Assembly (NCBI GenBank): GCA_026874595.1
Contig: CM049306.1
Span: 109,265,142 to 109,329,141 of the forward strand
DNA from: Sipunculus nudus
Taxonomy: Eukaryota; Annelida; Sipuncula; Golfingiida; Sipunculidae
Reading direction: 5' to 3'
Length of the DNA stretch: 64,000 bases
Shown here: positions 1-12,966 of the stretch, piece by piece
Numbering within the stretch: position 1 is the first letter of the stretch
How the letters are laid out: every line of letters starts with the position of its first letter
Notes under the pieces: generated by a model
The model's database searches: none
What the model saw: only the letters and a program-made list of their open reading frames with translations
Told to the model about the DNA's origin: nothing
Translations under genes and position numbers: made by a program

Positions 1-3000
1 ATAAATTGAGTTATATTTCATGATGGTCTTGGTAGTGTTACAGTTGAGTTAAAATGTATTTGTATTTAAATAAACAGGAAAAAAATGTACCATAACAAAC
101 CCACATGCTGACACAAAGGATGCATGTCCTCACAGGGCTTAATTACTTATGCTATTGGTTACCACCAGATTCCCATGTAAAGTACCAATTCATAATTTTT
201 CATTCAGACCTATTATTGTGTACAAACTGCTGAGTTTGGACAAATGTTCATTGACTCTGTCATCAGTTTGTCCTCATGTGGATAACTTCAATAGTTGTAA
301 GGAATGTTATTACTGGAAAGCAAATTAGCTAATTTTAACCACATTTTTTATTACTGAAAAGAGTTATATGTCCAATAAGGACTCTTAGTAAACTGCATCT
401 ACACTTAAAACCTGCAAACACATACATACACACACACACAAACAAAGGAATGTTCAAATACTGATTTCCAGGCTGTTATTGACTACCAATAATGGTTCCT
501 TATTGGAAGTTCTAATTATTTTTTAAAATCAGAACAACAGTTGCGTATGGAATACTATGTTATTCTAAACAAAGATTTATTTTTTATATCATCTCTTTGC
601 TTTCATATGGCTTGTGTTCAATAATGCCAAAAAAATTGACATGTCATCATTTTTAGCACACCTGTGAGCTAATGCAGTGGTGCAGCAGCGTCTGTTATCT
701 GTACATTAACCGATACTATCTCAAAAATGGCTGGAGCTAGCATCACCAAACTTTATGCAAAAAATCAGTCATCTAAAAAACTCTGTGGATTTCACTTATT
801 TTTTGGCTATCTGCATTTACATAGATTTAATAGTGAAAAAGCTTAAAAAAAAACTTTAAAAATCTTCTTCTCTGAAACTGTCCAGCATATCATTCAATAT
901 TTCACAGAAAAAATCCCTTAAACAATCATTCTCAGGTTTGTTCAAATGGTTCAAGTTAAGTGAATTTTGGCTGAGTAACAGAAAGCTAAACTTAGTCATT
1001 TGGCCAAAAAAGGATACTAAAATTACAATATCAGAAACGGCTGGAGCTATCATCACTAAATTTTATGCAAATGTTGGTCACATGAGTCATATTTGAAACT
1101 GAGGTATTGGTGGCACCACCTGCATCGACCATTTTTGTACAGGGGTCATCAGTCATCAGTACATTAATCCATAATTTTTCAGGAATTGCAGGAGCTTGCA
1201 TCCCCAAATTTTATGCAAAAATCAGTCACTTATCAAATGTTGTGAGATTGAGTGTTTTGTGGCACCACCTGCATTAACTTACATTTTATTGGGAAAAATC
1301 TAAAAGAAAACTTTGAAAATCTTCTCTGAAATCATTCAGCCAAATGGTTCAATATTTCACAAAAAAATGAACCCAGAGACTAGCTTTCTCACGTTTGTTC
1401 AAATGGTTTTGGTTTGATGAATTTTGGCTGAGTTACAGGAAATTTAAATTAGTCATTTGGCAAGTAAGCATACTAACAACAATCTCAGAAACAATAGGAG
1501 CTAGGATCACTAAATTTGGTACAAATGTTGGTCATGTGACTCATATTTGAATTTGCAGTTTTTGTGGCGCCACCTACATCAACCTGTTTTTTTTTGTCAG
1601 AAACCTTGTAACTTTAGCCACTTTCAGCTTAAAAATGTTTTATGATATATTCTAGGATAGGGTTTTTTTAATTGTATAAGAATAGGTTGGGTTCAATGAT
1701 TTACGTAGAGCCATAGAAAGCTTAAGTTGGTCTTGAGGCAATTAGTAAGCCTTTTTAGCAAACCTGTGAGCTTATGCGATGGTGCGTCGTTGTCCGTCGT
1801 GCGTCGTCTGTACGTTAACCATAGCTATCTCAAAAATGGCAGGAGCTAGCATCACCAAATTTTTTGCAAATAATCAGTCATCCAAAAAACTATATCGGAT
1901 TTTTTTTATTTTTTTCTAACTGCATTTTCTTAGATTTTATAGGGAAAAAGCTAAAAAAAACTTTAAAAATCTTCTCCGCGACTGTCCAGCCAAATTGTCC
2001 AATATTTCACAGAAATGATCCCTGGAACAATCTTTCTCAAATTTGTATGAATGGTACCAGTTTGGAGATTTTTGGCCGAGTTACAGGAGGTTGAACTTTT
2101 ATAACTGTGCAAAAATGCATATTAAAATTTAAATCTCAGAAACTGCTGGAGCTATCATCACCAAATTTTATGCCAATGTTTGTCACATAGGTTATATCTG
2201 AAATTGAGGTATTGATGGTGCCACCTGCATCGGCCACTGAGGGCTACAAAAAGTTTCTTCTCTGAAACCATATGGCCAAAATGTTTAATATCGCACAGAA
2301 ATGATCCTAGGGTAGTGCTTTCTGAAGTTTGTTCAAATGGTCTCTTTTCAGTGACTTTTGGCTAAGTTATGGGAAGCTGAATTTAGTCATATGCCATAAC
2401 AGACCATTTTAGCACAGTGGCTACAAAGATCTTCTTCTCAAAAACCACTGGGCCAAATTCTTAAATCTCACACATTAATTATCCTCTGATGTTGATAATT
2501 CAAATTTGTTCAAATGGTCTTGGGTCAGTGCTTTTTGGCTGAGTTACCAGAAGCTGAACTTAGCCAGTTTGCTGTATCTTCCTATATGAGTTATAAACCT
2601 GCGAAACGTTTTTCGACTGATGCCACTGAAGCCAGTTTGTTAAATATTTTACAAGAATAATCCCTAAAATAATTCTTATAATAATTGTCATTAATGGTTC
2701 CACATGAATGATTTTTGGCTGAATTATGGAAATTGAATTGAGTCATTTTACCATATATGTTAGCTGTGTGATGCTGTTACATCTAGCCTGGCACCAGTTT
2801 ATCAGCATCTATTACATCATGCCACTAGACATTTAGATTTCAGGTTATCTTTGGTTAATATTGATAAGAACATTTTTTTAAAAGCTTTGAAAAATTTAGA
2901 GTTATGATTTGAGTTATTCATCATACCAGGCAATGTTACAATCATGGATATTCAGCTCTCTGTAGCTATATAAAGACAACTGTACGAGGATTATAAATTA

Positions 3001-3130
3001 TTGGTATCCCTACTCAATTTAATTCAAGAATTTGCCATCAGTGAGATATAGCTGTATTCTAATTTTGCATTCAGTATGAATTCGTAATAATTTTACATAT
3101 ATTCCTGATTTCTTTTTTATAAAAAGTCAG
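1..3130. repeat. old diverged dispersed repeats, no gene
   Basis: No coding potential is visible. A module starting with 'agcacacctgtgagct' occurs at about 650 and again at about 1752 (roughly 1.1 kb apart). Each is followed by a TCGTC/CTGT-rich stretch and by repeated copies of a line resembling 'gagctagcatcaccaaat' (about 735, 1045, 1190, 1500, 1845, 2150). Boxes of the form GGTGGCRCCACCTGCAT recur at about 1108, 1261, 1565 and 2217. I read this as two diverged copies of one dispersed element with internal sub-repeats; the element class is unknown. 2760-3130 shows nothing recognisable. Confidence 0.6.
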
Positions 3131-6100
3131 CTCAAAAGCATTTTGTATTGGGAAAATAAATCTCAAAGTTATTTCAAGTAAGGACCAATTTTGTGTACAG
3201 ATGGCAGCACTTGGTTTACCATTGGCAGATTGCCAGTGCCTTGATGTTGGCCATTAGCCAAGATGATGTCAGCTCTATAAATAGTTTTGGCACAGTGCCA
3301 GAATTGGAAGAATTTCAGCCAGGTATAGGTCAAGAGTTCACTCAGTGCAGTAGCTGCATTCTATTTATAGCTTTGGCAGACTGCTCACTGCATCATATTT
3401 GGCACCAAAGTTCAGCCTGAATCTATTTATAGCTTTGGCAGACTGCCAACTGTGTCAGATTATGCAACAGGTCAAGGGTTCACTCAATGCAGCCAAGTAC
3501 AGGTCAAAAGTTCACTCAGTCTAGCCAGGTGCAGGTCAAGGGTTCACTCAGTGCAGTAGCTTGAGGCAGCAATTTGTCACAGGTCACTCGGGGGCAACTG
3601 CCTTACTCACCTAAGCCTTGTCAGCCCAGTGCATCAAACTCTGGGGAAGTTTGATTTATTGGACTGATATTTTGACCTGTCTATGCAACTTTGATGGTAT
3701 TCTCATTTACAAGACAGGTGGTGCCACCTACTTTGACTTTTGCAGTGTATTCGCTTGCTTATTTCTACAGAGGAATTTGATACATCAGCCTAAAATTGGG
3801 CATGTTTTTTCTTATCGGGTAGCTTTATAGTGTACAAGACTGGTTGCGCCACCTACAATAATTTTTGCACGGTGTATGTCCCTGCTTATTTCACAGCAGG
3901 GGTTTGACATATCAGTCTGACATTGGGCATATGTATATAACTCTTCGTTGCATATAAGACTGGTGGTGCCAGCTACAATCCTTGTATCCGCCAAAACAGA
4001 GTTTTGCGGATACTATGTTTTCAGTCAGACCCCGACGCTCCTGCCATCACCGCATAAGTTTTTCGGAGAACTCCTCTATAACCACTGGGCAGAATTTTAT
4101 AAAATTCGGAATTATGATCGGTCACATGTGAACTGCTGCGCCCTCATTTTTGGTTGACCTCTGACATTTCCTTTTTGCCCAGCGTCAATTTGTGCGTCTG
4201 TTTCCACACATAAACCCACATATCTCGGGAACCGTTTAACCTAAAGATTTGGCACAAATGTAGCCCTTGGAAAGCTTTATAACATACACTAGGTGGTGCC
4301 ACCTGCAACCATTTTTGCTCAGCGTCCATCTGTTCATCTGCTTTGGGATAAAAACACTCATATCTCTGCATTGGTTGGACTTATCCACCTGAAATGTTGC
4401 ATGTGTACACATCGTGGACAGCTTTTTTGATTTTATGACAGGTGGCACCACCTACTTTCACGTTTAAGCTGCAGACATCCAAGCTCATATCTCGGGAACC
4501 GTTTGACCAGTTGGGCCAAAATTTTGCATCTGTATAGATCTCCCTTAGCTCTTTATCATACACAAAACTGGTGGTGCCACCTGCAACTATTTCGCACAGG
4601 GTCCGTCTGTTCTTCTGCCTCGGATAAAAACACTCATATTTCTGCTTTGGTTGGACTTATCCACCTGAAATTTTGCATGTGTATACATCCTGGACAGCTT
4701 TCTTGATTTTATGACAGGTGGTGCCACCTACATTCACGTTTAAGCAGCAGACATCAAGCTCATATCTTGGGAACTGTTTGACCAGTTGGGCCAAAATTTT
4801 GCATGTGTATAGATCTCCTATAGCTCTTTATCACACGCAAAACTGGTGGCGCCACCTGCCACCATTTTTGCACAGCGTCCATCTGTTCATTTGCCTTCGG
4901 ATAAAATCACTCATATCTTGGCAGTGGTTTGACTTATCCACCTGAAATTTTGCATGTGTATACATCCTGGACAGCTTTCTTGATTTTATGACAGGTGGCG
5001 CCACCTACATTCACGTTTAAGCAGCAGACATCCAAGCTCATATCTTGGGAACTGTTTGACCAGTTGGGCAAAAAATTTGCATGTCTATAGATCTCACAAA
5101 GCTCTATCATACGCAAAACTGGTGGCGCCACCTGCAATCATTTTTGCACAGCATCCGTCTGTTTGTTTGGCGTGGGATAAAAGAACTCATATCTCGGCAG
5201 TGGTTTGACATATCTGCCTAAAATTTTGCAGGTTTATACACCTTGGATAGCTTTCTGGATTTTGTGGCAGGTGGTGCCACCTACATTTATGTATACGCTG
5301 CAGACATTCAGGCTTATATCTCAGGACTGGTTTGACATATCCCCCTGAAATTTTGCATGTGTATAGATCTCACATAGCTCTTAATCATACACAAAATTGG
5401 TATGCCAACTGCCACCATTTTTGCACAGCGTCTGTCTGTCTGCCGTGGGCTAAAATCACTCATATCTCAGTAGTGGTTTGACTTATCTGCTTAAAATTTT
5501 GCATGTTAATACATCTTGGATAGCTTTCTCGATTTTGTGGCAGGAGGCACCACCTATATTTATGTATACGCTGCAGACATTCAGGCTTATACATCAGGAC
5601 TGGTTTGACATATCCCCCTGAAATTTTGCATGAGTATAGATCTCGCATATCTCTTAATCATACACAAAATTGGTGGTGCCACCGTCTGTCTGCCATGGGC
5701 TAAAATCACTCATATCTCTGTAGTGGTTTGACTTATCTGCCTAAAATTTTGCATGTTTATACATCTTGAACAGCTTTCTGGATTTTGTGGTAGGTGGCAC
5801 AACCTACATACACATTTCGGCTGCAGACATCCAGGCTATAATGCAACACACCTCACTCTATTTCCCCTTGACACTCAATCCATGCCTCACTTCACCTTTC
5901 CCACTCTGATTTTGGTGGATACACGTAGTCGCTTGTCGACTACCCATATTCTAGTTTTTGTGTTGTGAACACCCATGCCAGAATTGCAGCAGTAATGTTT
6001 GTTTAATTGTTTCATGTTATAAGTGTTTAGTATTTGCATTGTTCATATACATGTTACACATGTTCTTGAAAAGTAATGGTCCAGCATTGAAGCATTATAC

Positions 6101-6152
6101 CTGGTGTAATCTCATTGCACAGGTTCGCATTAGGCCTGTAGGCCTTGTTCAA
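3130..6152 (+). repeat. repeat copy A, split by a Helitron-like insertion
   Basis: The sequence 3130-3978 plus 5955-6152 matches 6360-7250 in the same order. Shared landmarks are 'agctttggcagactgccaac', 'ggtcaa.agttcactcag', 'cctaagccttgtcagcccag', 'gtatgtccctgcttatttc', 'catgccagaatt.cagcagt' and an end at 'aggcctgtaggccttgtt'. Copy A is interrupted at 3978/5955 by a ~2-kb element absent from copy B. The family is unknown and no protein is encoded. Confidence 0.7.
3979..5954 (+). mobile_element. non-autonomous Helitron-like element with dimeric tandem array
   Basis: Begins TC after an A (3978) and ends CTAG (5951-5954) before a T (5955). A perfect 7-bp stem hairpin (GTAGTCG, loop CTTGT, CGACTAC; 5925-5943) lies 7 nt before CTAG. 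These are the terminal rules known for Helitrons: 5' TC, 3' hairpin plus CTRR, insertion between A and T. Copy B (6360-7250) gives an approximate empty site. The interior is tandem: GGTGGYRCCACC boxes near 4291, 4441, 4570, 4718, 4846, 4994, 5121, 5272, 5399, 5542, 5670 and 5792 alternate ~148 and ~128 bp apart, a dimer period near 276 bp. No Rep or helicase coding is present, so it would depend on a partner element. Confidence 0.72.
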
Positions 6153-6359
6153 ATAGAGGGCTGCAATAGTCTCCTTCTGCAAAACTGTTGTTTCAGTTTA
6201 TGTAACATTGAACAAAAAGTATGATTCTTAGGTGGCCTTTGTTAAAGTTTACTCAGATGTTTTTGGCACAATTATTAGATCTTTAAAAATGGAAGGACTG
6301 CATCTTTTATTATTCTAAATATTTTTCTAAAAAATCTTATGAATACATCAGCTTGAAAA

Positions 6360-7250
6360 AAAAAGCATTTTAGTCAAAGTATTTCAGTATGTGTAAATAT
6401 ATTTACCAACAGGCCAAGGTTGTGTCTGTATCTATAAATAGCTTGGCAGACTGCCAACTGCATCAGATTTGGTGCCAAAAATCAGTCTGGATCTATTTAC
6501 AGCTTTGGCAGACTGCCAACTGTGTCAGATTATGCAACAGGTCAAGAGTTCTTCAGTGCATCCAGGTACAAGTCAAAAGTTCACTCAGTCTAGCCAGCTG
6601 CAGGTTAAGAGTTCACTCAGTGCAGAAGCTTGAGCCAGCTTTTGTCACAGTTCACTCCAGGCAACTGCCTTTCTCACCTAAGCCTTGTCAGCCCAGTACA
6701 TCAAACTCAAGAGAGGTTTGATGTATTGGCCTGATATTTGACCTGTCTATGCATCTTTGATGACTTTCTCGTTCACAAGACAGATGTCTACATTGACTTG
6801 TGCAGTGAATGTGCCTGCTTATTTCTCCAGAGGAATTTGATATATCAGCCTGAAATTTGGCATATTTATACATATCAACTAGCTTTGTTGTAAACAAGAC
6901 TGGTGGCACCACCTACAATAATTTTGGCACAGTGTATGTCCCTGCTTATTTCTCTGGAGGGGTTTGATGTATCAGCCTGAAATTGGGCATATGTATACAT
7001 CTCTGATAGCTTGTATCGTTGTATACAAGACTGGTGGTGCCAGCTACAATCATTTTTACGTTGTTTGCATCCATGCCAGAATTTCAGCAGTGATGTTTGT
7101 GTTATTAGTCCTTGTTAAAAATGTTTACCTGCATTGTTCATATGCATGTTACATATGTACTTGAAAAGTAATGGTCATGCATTGATCAAAGTATTATACC
7201 CGATGTATATCCCATTGCACAGGTTCACATTAGGCCTGTAGGCCTTGTTT
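6360..7250 (+). repeat. repeat copy B, uninterrupted
   Basis: Direct repeat of the segments flanking the Helitron-like element (see copy A). It runs through the region corresponding to 3978/5955 without the insert ('gctacaatcatttttacg' near 7035) and ends with the palindromic 'aggcctgtaggcct' near 7235. No coding. Confidence 0.7.
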
Positions 7251-10200
7251 GGAAGTGAATGCATTATGAAGGTTTAATTTAAACCATCAGTTTATGCTGT
7301 AGTACACCCCATCAGAAGGTATGCCAGAAAGGTATCACATTAGGGCTTTTCTTAAGCTGTAAAGGACTAAGCACATACAAACACACTTTCTGAATCAGCA
7401 ACTGGTTTGTTCTCAGCTTGTTTCATCCATCCCTCTAACAAACCACAAGTAAAGTGATTCATGTCCTAACCACTAGGGGGCGACTGCTGATAGCCTTTCC
7501 AAGTTACCATAAGTCAAGTCCACGATCATGCAGACAGATAGCTCAACCATACTTCATCTGTCCTGCACAAGACCATCAAATGTAAGATAAATGTATGAAA
7601 TCAAACAATGGTCTCAAAACATAAATATTTATTATGGGCAACAATATCACATGAAATAATTCACAAAAATATGTAATGAATAATGATTTTCACAGATATA
7701 CAAACTCTGATTGCCAGCATATACTCATGAAAATATAAAAGATGAACACATTATTCTGAGACAGCTCAGAATACAAACATGTTGCTAGTTAAGTCCTTTC
7801 TCATGCCCAGTGTCCTGTTTGGGGTTTCTATGAATCTTTTTATTTGGTCAGGAGTTATATTGCTATGAATCTGTTAAAGCTTCATAGAAAATGAAATTCT
7901 CCACTCTGTTTGAATTCTTTAATGTGAAACCTGCTCAAGGTTTACATATGTATATATTGCTTAAATGTTTCTACATTATTCAATTAATAAGAAAATGATG
8001 GGTGACTTGATGAATGGCAGTGATGCGGTATGTGATGTGAATGTGTCCAGTTTTAAATTGAAACAAGCTTTGAATGTTAAAGTGATGTTTTATATATGAC
8101 AAGTGGTGGATTTCTATATTTTTGTTTGTAGGAATTTTTCTGAAGATGTCACTCACAGACTCAATGACATCTTAAATTAGGTTCATTGGTATAATTAATA
8201 CTTAACACAACATGAAATGAATCCATCTACCTTCACAACTTTCCTATGTAAAATAATGTATATGAACAGTTTTCCTACAATATAAAGACTAAAATACACA
8301 CACCACAACATGTGTTCACATTAATCTTATCTTTACATATACAGATATATAAATGTTGTTTATATGAGTCAACCTATATCACATATAAAAAATCTTCTAC
8401 ACCCTATTTCAGTTTCAATGACCATAAACAATTATCAGTTTGCCGGGAAGTTTATTTAAAAAGTGCCTCTTTAATATACCTTTTAGAGAAAGCGTAGCTT
8501 ATAATGAAAACTATACCCTCCTCAGCTTTATTTAACGTTAATATATTAACCACATTTCCTTTGTTTATAAATTTGTGTAACAAGCTGATGTATCTGCAGG
8601 AAATAAATCCTTTTTTGGTTATAATGGAAATACATGCACAATGAATACAATTATATTATATTACAGTATAAAAAATAAGGAAAAGAAAACATGTTAATAT
8701 GATGTACAGAGCTGACATACCTATAATTTTTAAGAAAACACTCAGCCAATAAGCTGCATCAGAAGAGGCTGAATATTTTCAGTTACCAATGACACAGTTT
8801 AAGAGCAAAACCACTTACACATGAGTTCAGACCCTGAACCACACATACAAATACTGGATATTGAGGGAACATAATGCTGGCATTAATTATCAAACTACAT
8901 AATAACAGAACAATTGCACAGTGAACTTACTGTGAGAATATAAACAGCCAGTGCGGGTAGTGTTTACTTATTACTTTGTATCTTTGCCAGCATTACTGAA
9001 CTGAGTAAATGCATGCACTAAATTCAGTCTATATTGACGGCCAGCTGGAGATAATGCAATTTCTCTTTTACAAAGCTGCTGTCATAATTATCAGTGGCTT
9101 GGTGTATAATGAAATGATAATGTAAATCCCTGGAAAAGTTCAGCAATTGTTTCCTTCAAAAAGCTGTAGATAGAAAATTCATCTCTCTTTACAACCTAGC
9201 AATTACTTATAAAGAATGATACAAAATAATTTCTTCATCTATACTGGCACTGGCATTGTCTTGACAGTGATGTGAATTAGCTAGTTATAAGAAGTACCAA
9301 GGCTTTGTATGTTACTGGTACAAAGCTGATAGCTTGATAATTTCCCTTGTTGTTGTTGCAAACACTTTGTTTAAATGTTAAAAACCTGTAAAACTGAATA
9401 AGTACATGTGTATGGAAAAATTACAAAAAATGGCACTATACCCAGTTGAGAATTCACTTAAGCATTACAAATCTAAATGAAAGCTGTGAGGTGTCTCACA
9501 ACTTGGTAGATACAATTAACCTGTAAGTAATGATGGGATAAAAAAAGAATGACTTACTGACTTTGACATTAATGAAAAGGACTGTGCCTGTCAAATCTGT
9601 GTTAGAGGGGGGAAAGTAAAAAAAAAAGTTTTCTGGCTACAGAGTCCATTTGAAAGAGTAACAAACGCTTAATGATTTTGCATTATTATATAAAATTCTA
9701 GAGTGTCTAAACTTTAGAGAAGGTGATATTATCTCAATCCTGGTCATGTTTTTATTTTTAAATTAAATTTCTATCCACTGATTGATGTGTGTGGGATGAC
9801 TAGTATTAATTTGAGGTGAGTAGGAATCTATCACATGTTGTCTGAGATCATTCATTTAAAATGTTACCTGGCTGAGATCCAGCATGGACACAGGCAGTGT
9901 ATGTTTTAAATTATGAAATAATAATAGCAGTACAATATTATATTGAGGTGAGAGTCCTTGCTCACTGATGGGATGTTTTACATGCTTTGTATGTATATCA
10001 TATCTGTAGAGCTCTGTCATTTGCAGAAATGTCATTCTGATTTATATCACTTATTGTTTTGGAGTGATTTTTTATCGGAGTGTAGGATAGGATATTTCTG
10101 TGCTCCATATCAGAGTGAATCCAAAGATACCAACTATCCAACATGCCATTAGGCTATATTTATACTGGCTGGATCTATGATGACATCCCTGCTAAATGCA

Positions 10201-10569
10201 AAAATATAGATGGAAGATGATAAGTTTAAATTAATTTATGTGAAATGAGATTCAGTTGGAAAAATCACAATCTCAGTTCACTCCATCTCTCTATCCAGCG
10301 GGCTGCCACCATCCCTGGTATCCTCAACGGATATGAAATCATCATTCTGCATCAAGTCAGGCTGATTTACTCAGGTATGATGCCATAGTCAGGAATGATG
10401 ATGTCACTAGGCGTACCTGTACCACGCACACTAAGCTGTGTCAACAAGTGGTACAACTAGACCACATAAGGACCTCTAACTAACTACTTTTTGTTGTAGC
10501 TTTCTGTGGTCACAGGGACCGTTATACCAGGGCTTGTCAGGCACCTAAACACATACAGGATTTCCCATG
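7251..10569 (-). other. probable 3' UTR and downstream flank of the transporter gene
   Basis: AT-rich, no convincing ORF and no clear repeat. The minus strand continues directly from the transporter stop codon at 10570-10572. Minus-strand AATAAA hexamers exist (for example 9756-9751 and 8532-8527), but such strings are expected by chance in this composition, so the transcript end cannot be fixed. 10260-10569 is somewhat less AT-rich and most likely 3' UTR. Confidence 0.4.
7470..7484 (+). promoter_or_regulatory. CTCF-like motif
   Basis: CCACTAGGGGGCGAC matches 14 of 15 positions of the bilaterian CTCF core CCASYAGRKGGCRSY; the mismatch is A at the S position. It sits between the repeat block and the transporter's 3' end. 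Only motif similarity supports it. Confidence 0.3.
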
Positions 10570-10805
10570 TCACTCCGGCGACTCAAGCTCAGACTCGTGG
10601 CCGTCCCTGTTCAGGCCTTGTATGTGGACATACTGGATACTGTTGTTGTCTGTGTAAGGTAACGGGGGACCACCTTCCCGGCTACACCACGGCTGGGCAA
10701 ACAGACCCTCCACCTCCTCCAAGGTCTTACCCTTGGTCTCCGGCAGAACAAAGGCAAAGAACACCAGGCCAATCATGGTCAGGCCCGCATACAGCCAGAA
10801 TGTGC
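10570..10805 (-). CDS. SLC2A13-like last coding exon h (TM12, PETKG, stop)
   Basis: 236 nt including TGA (10572-10570). Acceptor CTGTCCACAG. Reads [35 protein letters not shown] and an acidic tail ending ELESPE. PETKG after TM12 is the C-terminal sugar-porter motif. The tail retains an [10 protein letters not shown] block like 'IEYIRVKGSN' of vertebrate HMIT. Confidence 0.95.
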
Positions 10806-12901
10806 CTGTGGACAGAAAATTACACACATACAAAATTACAGACATACAGTGAACCTGCATAAACTAAACTTGGACAAGATGTAATTTGGCTATAAAAGTT
10901 ACATCAACCTGTATAATATGTGATCAATTCTGTGCTATGGTGTAATTTGCTAGAAAGTCATTACACAGAATGTCATTGTAGTCCCAAGTCAGTTTTAACT
11001 CATGCCTCCATTTGAGTGCGAAGTTATTACAACCTTTAAATAGTAAGATCACCACTTGCAGATATTGAAAAGATTCTGCTTTATTTTTTCTGCAGGAAAC
11101 ACAAAAAGTGTTAACCTGAACTTACCATATCTAGTGATTGCTTCAGTAAGAGACAGGAATGTCATAGAGATGAGCAGGTTGAATGCCCAGTTAGTGAACG
11201 TTGCTACTGCACTGCCAGTACTCCGGGCCCACAGTGGGTATATCTCAGAGTTGATTGTCCAAGGCATTGGGCCCATTCCTGCAAAAATAAGAGAACTGGC
11301 ATCACTTTCAGAAAAAATATCTCCCCCCCCCCAAGTCTTATTCTTCTTAAATGAGGGGATGGACATAACAAATGGATCAATGTTAATAAAAACAACAGGA
11401 GGAGGATGTACAAGCCTGAAATTGACTTCTAAGTGCTATTTAAATCATCAAGAGAAATTCTGAGTTTTAAATCAGAGCCTATGATACTGGAATAATTATA
11501 GTGCATTCTTAGCCCAGCAATTGAAAAAAACAACATAGAAAAACTTCTGTTTATATGAGAACTATGCAGGAGAAATCATCAATTAACCAAATATGGCACA
11601 ATCTATAAATAAATACATGAAAGAAAACAAGGCAATACCAAGGTCCCCATCCCCCTAAAAAATAAATTTACTTGGTCGTCGGATTGCATCTGTTGAGTTG
11701 TACCAATGAATGTAGTAGCCCCAGGATTTAATGGGGTAATCAAGTGTTCATGTACTCTGCCCATGTTAAAACCACAGCAGGTGTATCAGTTTTCTTACCT
11801 GGGGCAAAGAAGACTAAGTACATGACTAAACCAGTCATGGCCATCCATGCAAAAGGAGTTGGGCAGAAGTCGTAGGCCCAGGTCAGCTGGTTCTGTGGTC
11901 TGGTGATGTTGCAGCGTCCCACTGTGGCTTGGATTGGGTCGTTGTAATCAGATGGCAGGCAGGAAGCATTGGCTGGACCTAGGTCTGTGTCCACGTAGCA
12001 GTAACCACAGTACAAGTCCATCATACAGTGGTTGCAGGTCCTGATAAAGTATAATTATTGTATGCTCACTAATCAATATATTAATTTGTTTTATATATAT
12101 TCAATAGTTTTTACTGAATATGTGCCAGAGTGTTTATCGTGACCTAGTATTTGTTAATTCAGGTTTGTTATTTATTTGATATAAAAACTGCCTGTATCTG
12201 CCTCTATCACTGATGTAAATGTAGAAAAGCCTGTACAGCCATTTGTTTAGGAAAACAAGTTTTTAATGTGTGGGTGGACCTAGTTACCTAGCTTATATAA
12301 AAGAGCTGTTCATCCATTTGGCCCATTTTGTTCCCTGTCTGTGGATGACCCACAAATATTATTTTGTTTTACCAATCTGACAGGGAGGCATTTAATAATG
12401 TATCTTTGATTGCACTTTCATATTTTTGACTACGGTGTTGTTCTGTTTTGCAGTGTTTTATTTGTAAGTCTTCATATTGGCCATATGCCTCATACAAAAT
12501 ACTGGTAAAGGTAATTCAATCAAAGCCAGAAGCAGGAAAGGTTCGTTTTGTTTACTTTACCTGATAAACACCAGAAAGTTGTAGATTATGTATGAATGTA
12601 GCTATATACTTACTGGTACATGTTACATCTGCTGTTAGTGTTCACTGCCTCGTGGTTTGTCACAGGGGGAGAATTCAGAGCTGACAGCTGGAAACCAATA
12701 GCCAACCAAGCCAAACTTATGACAGCTCCTGTAAAGATATTTAAATTAATTATAAACAAAATATAATTAAATAGAAAAAAAAACACTATTTTATTGTAAA
12801 CAAATAATATTATTCAATATAAAACAATACACATCATACACCATTTTATTATATTACAATTATATTTAAGCATAACACTATATAAAGATATAAATTAAAG
12901 G

Positions 12902-12966
<65 letters not shown>

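Noticed and set aside
3979-5954. Classical cut-and-paste transposon with TGTATCC inverted ends
   Set aside because: A short TGTATCC similarity exists near both ends, but there is no flanking target duplication, and the hairpin/CTAG and A/T borders fit a Helitron better.
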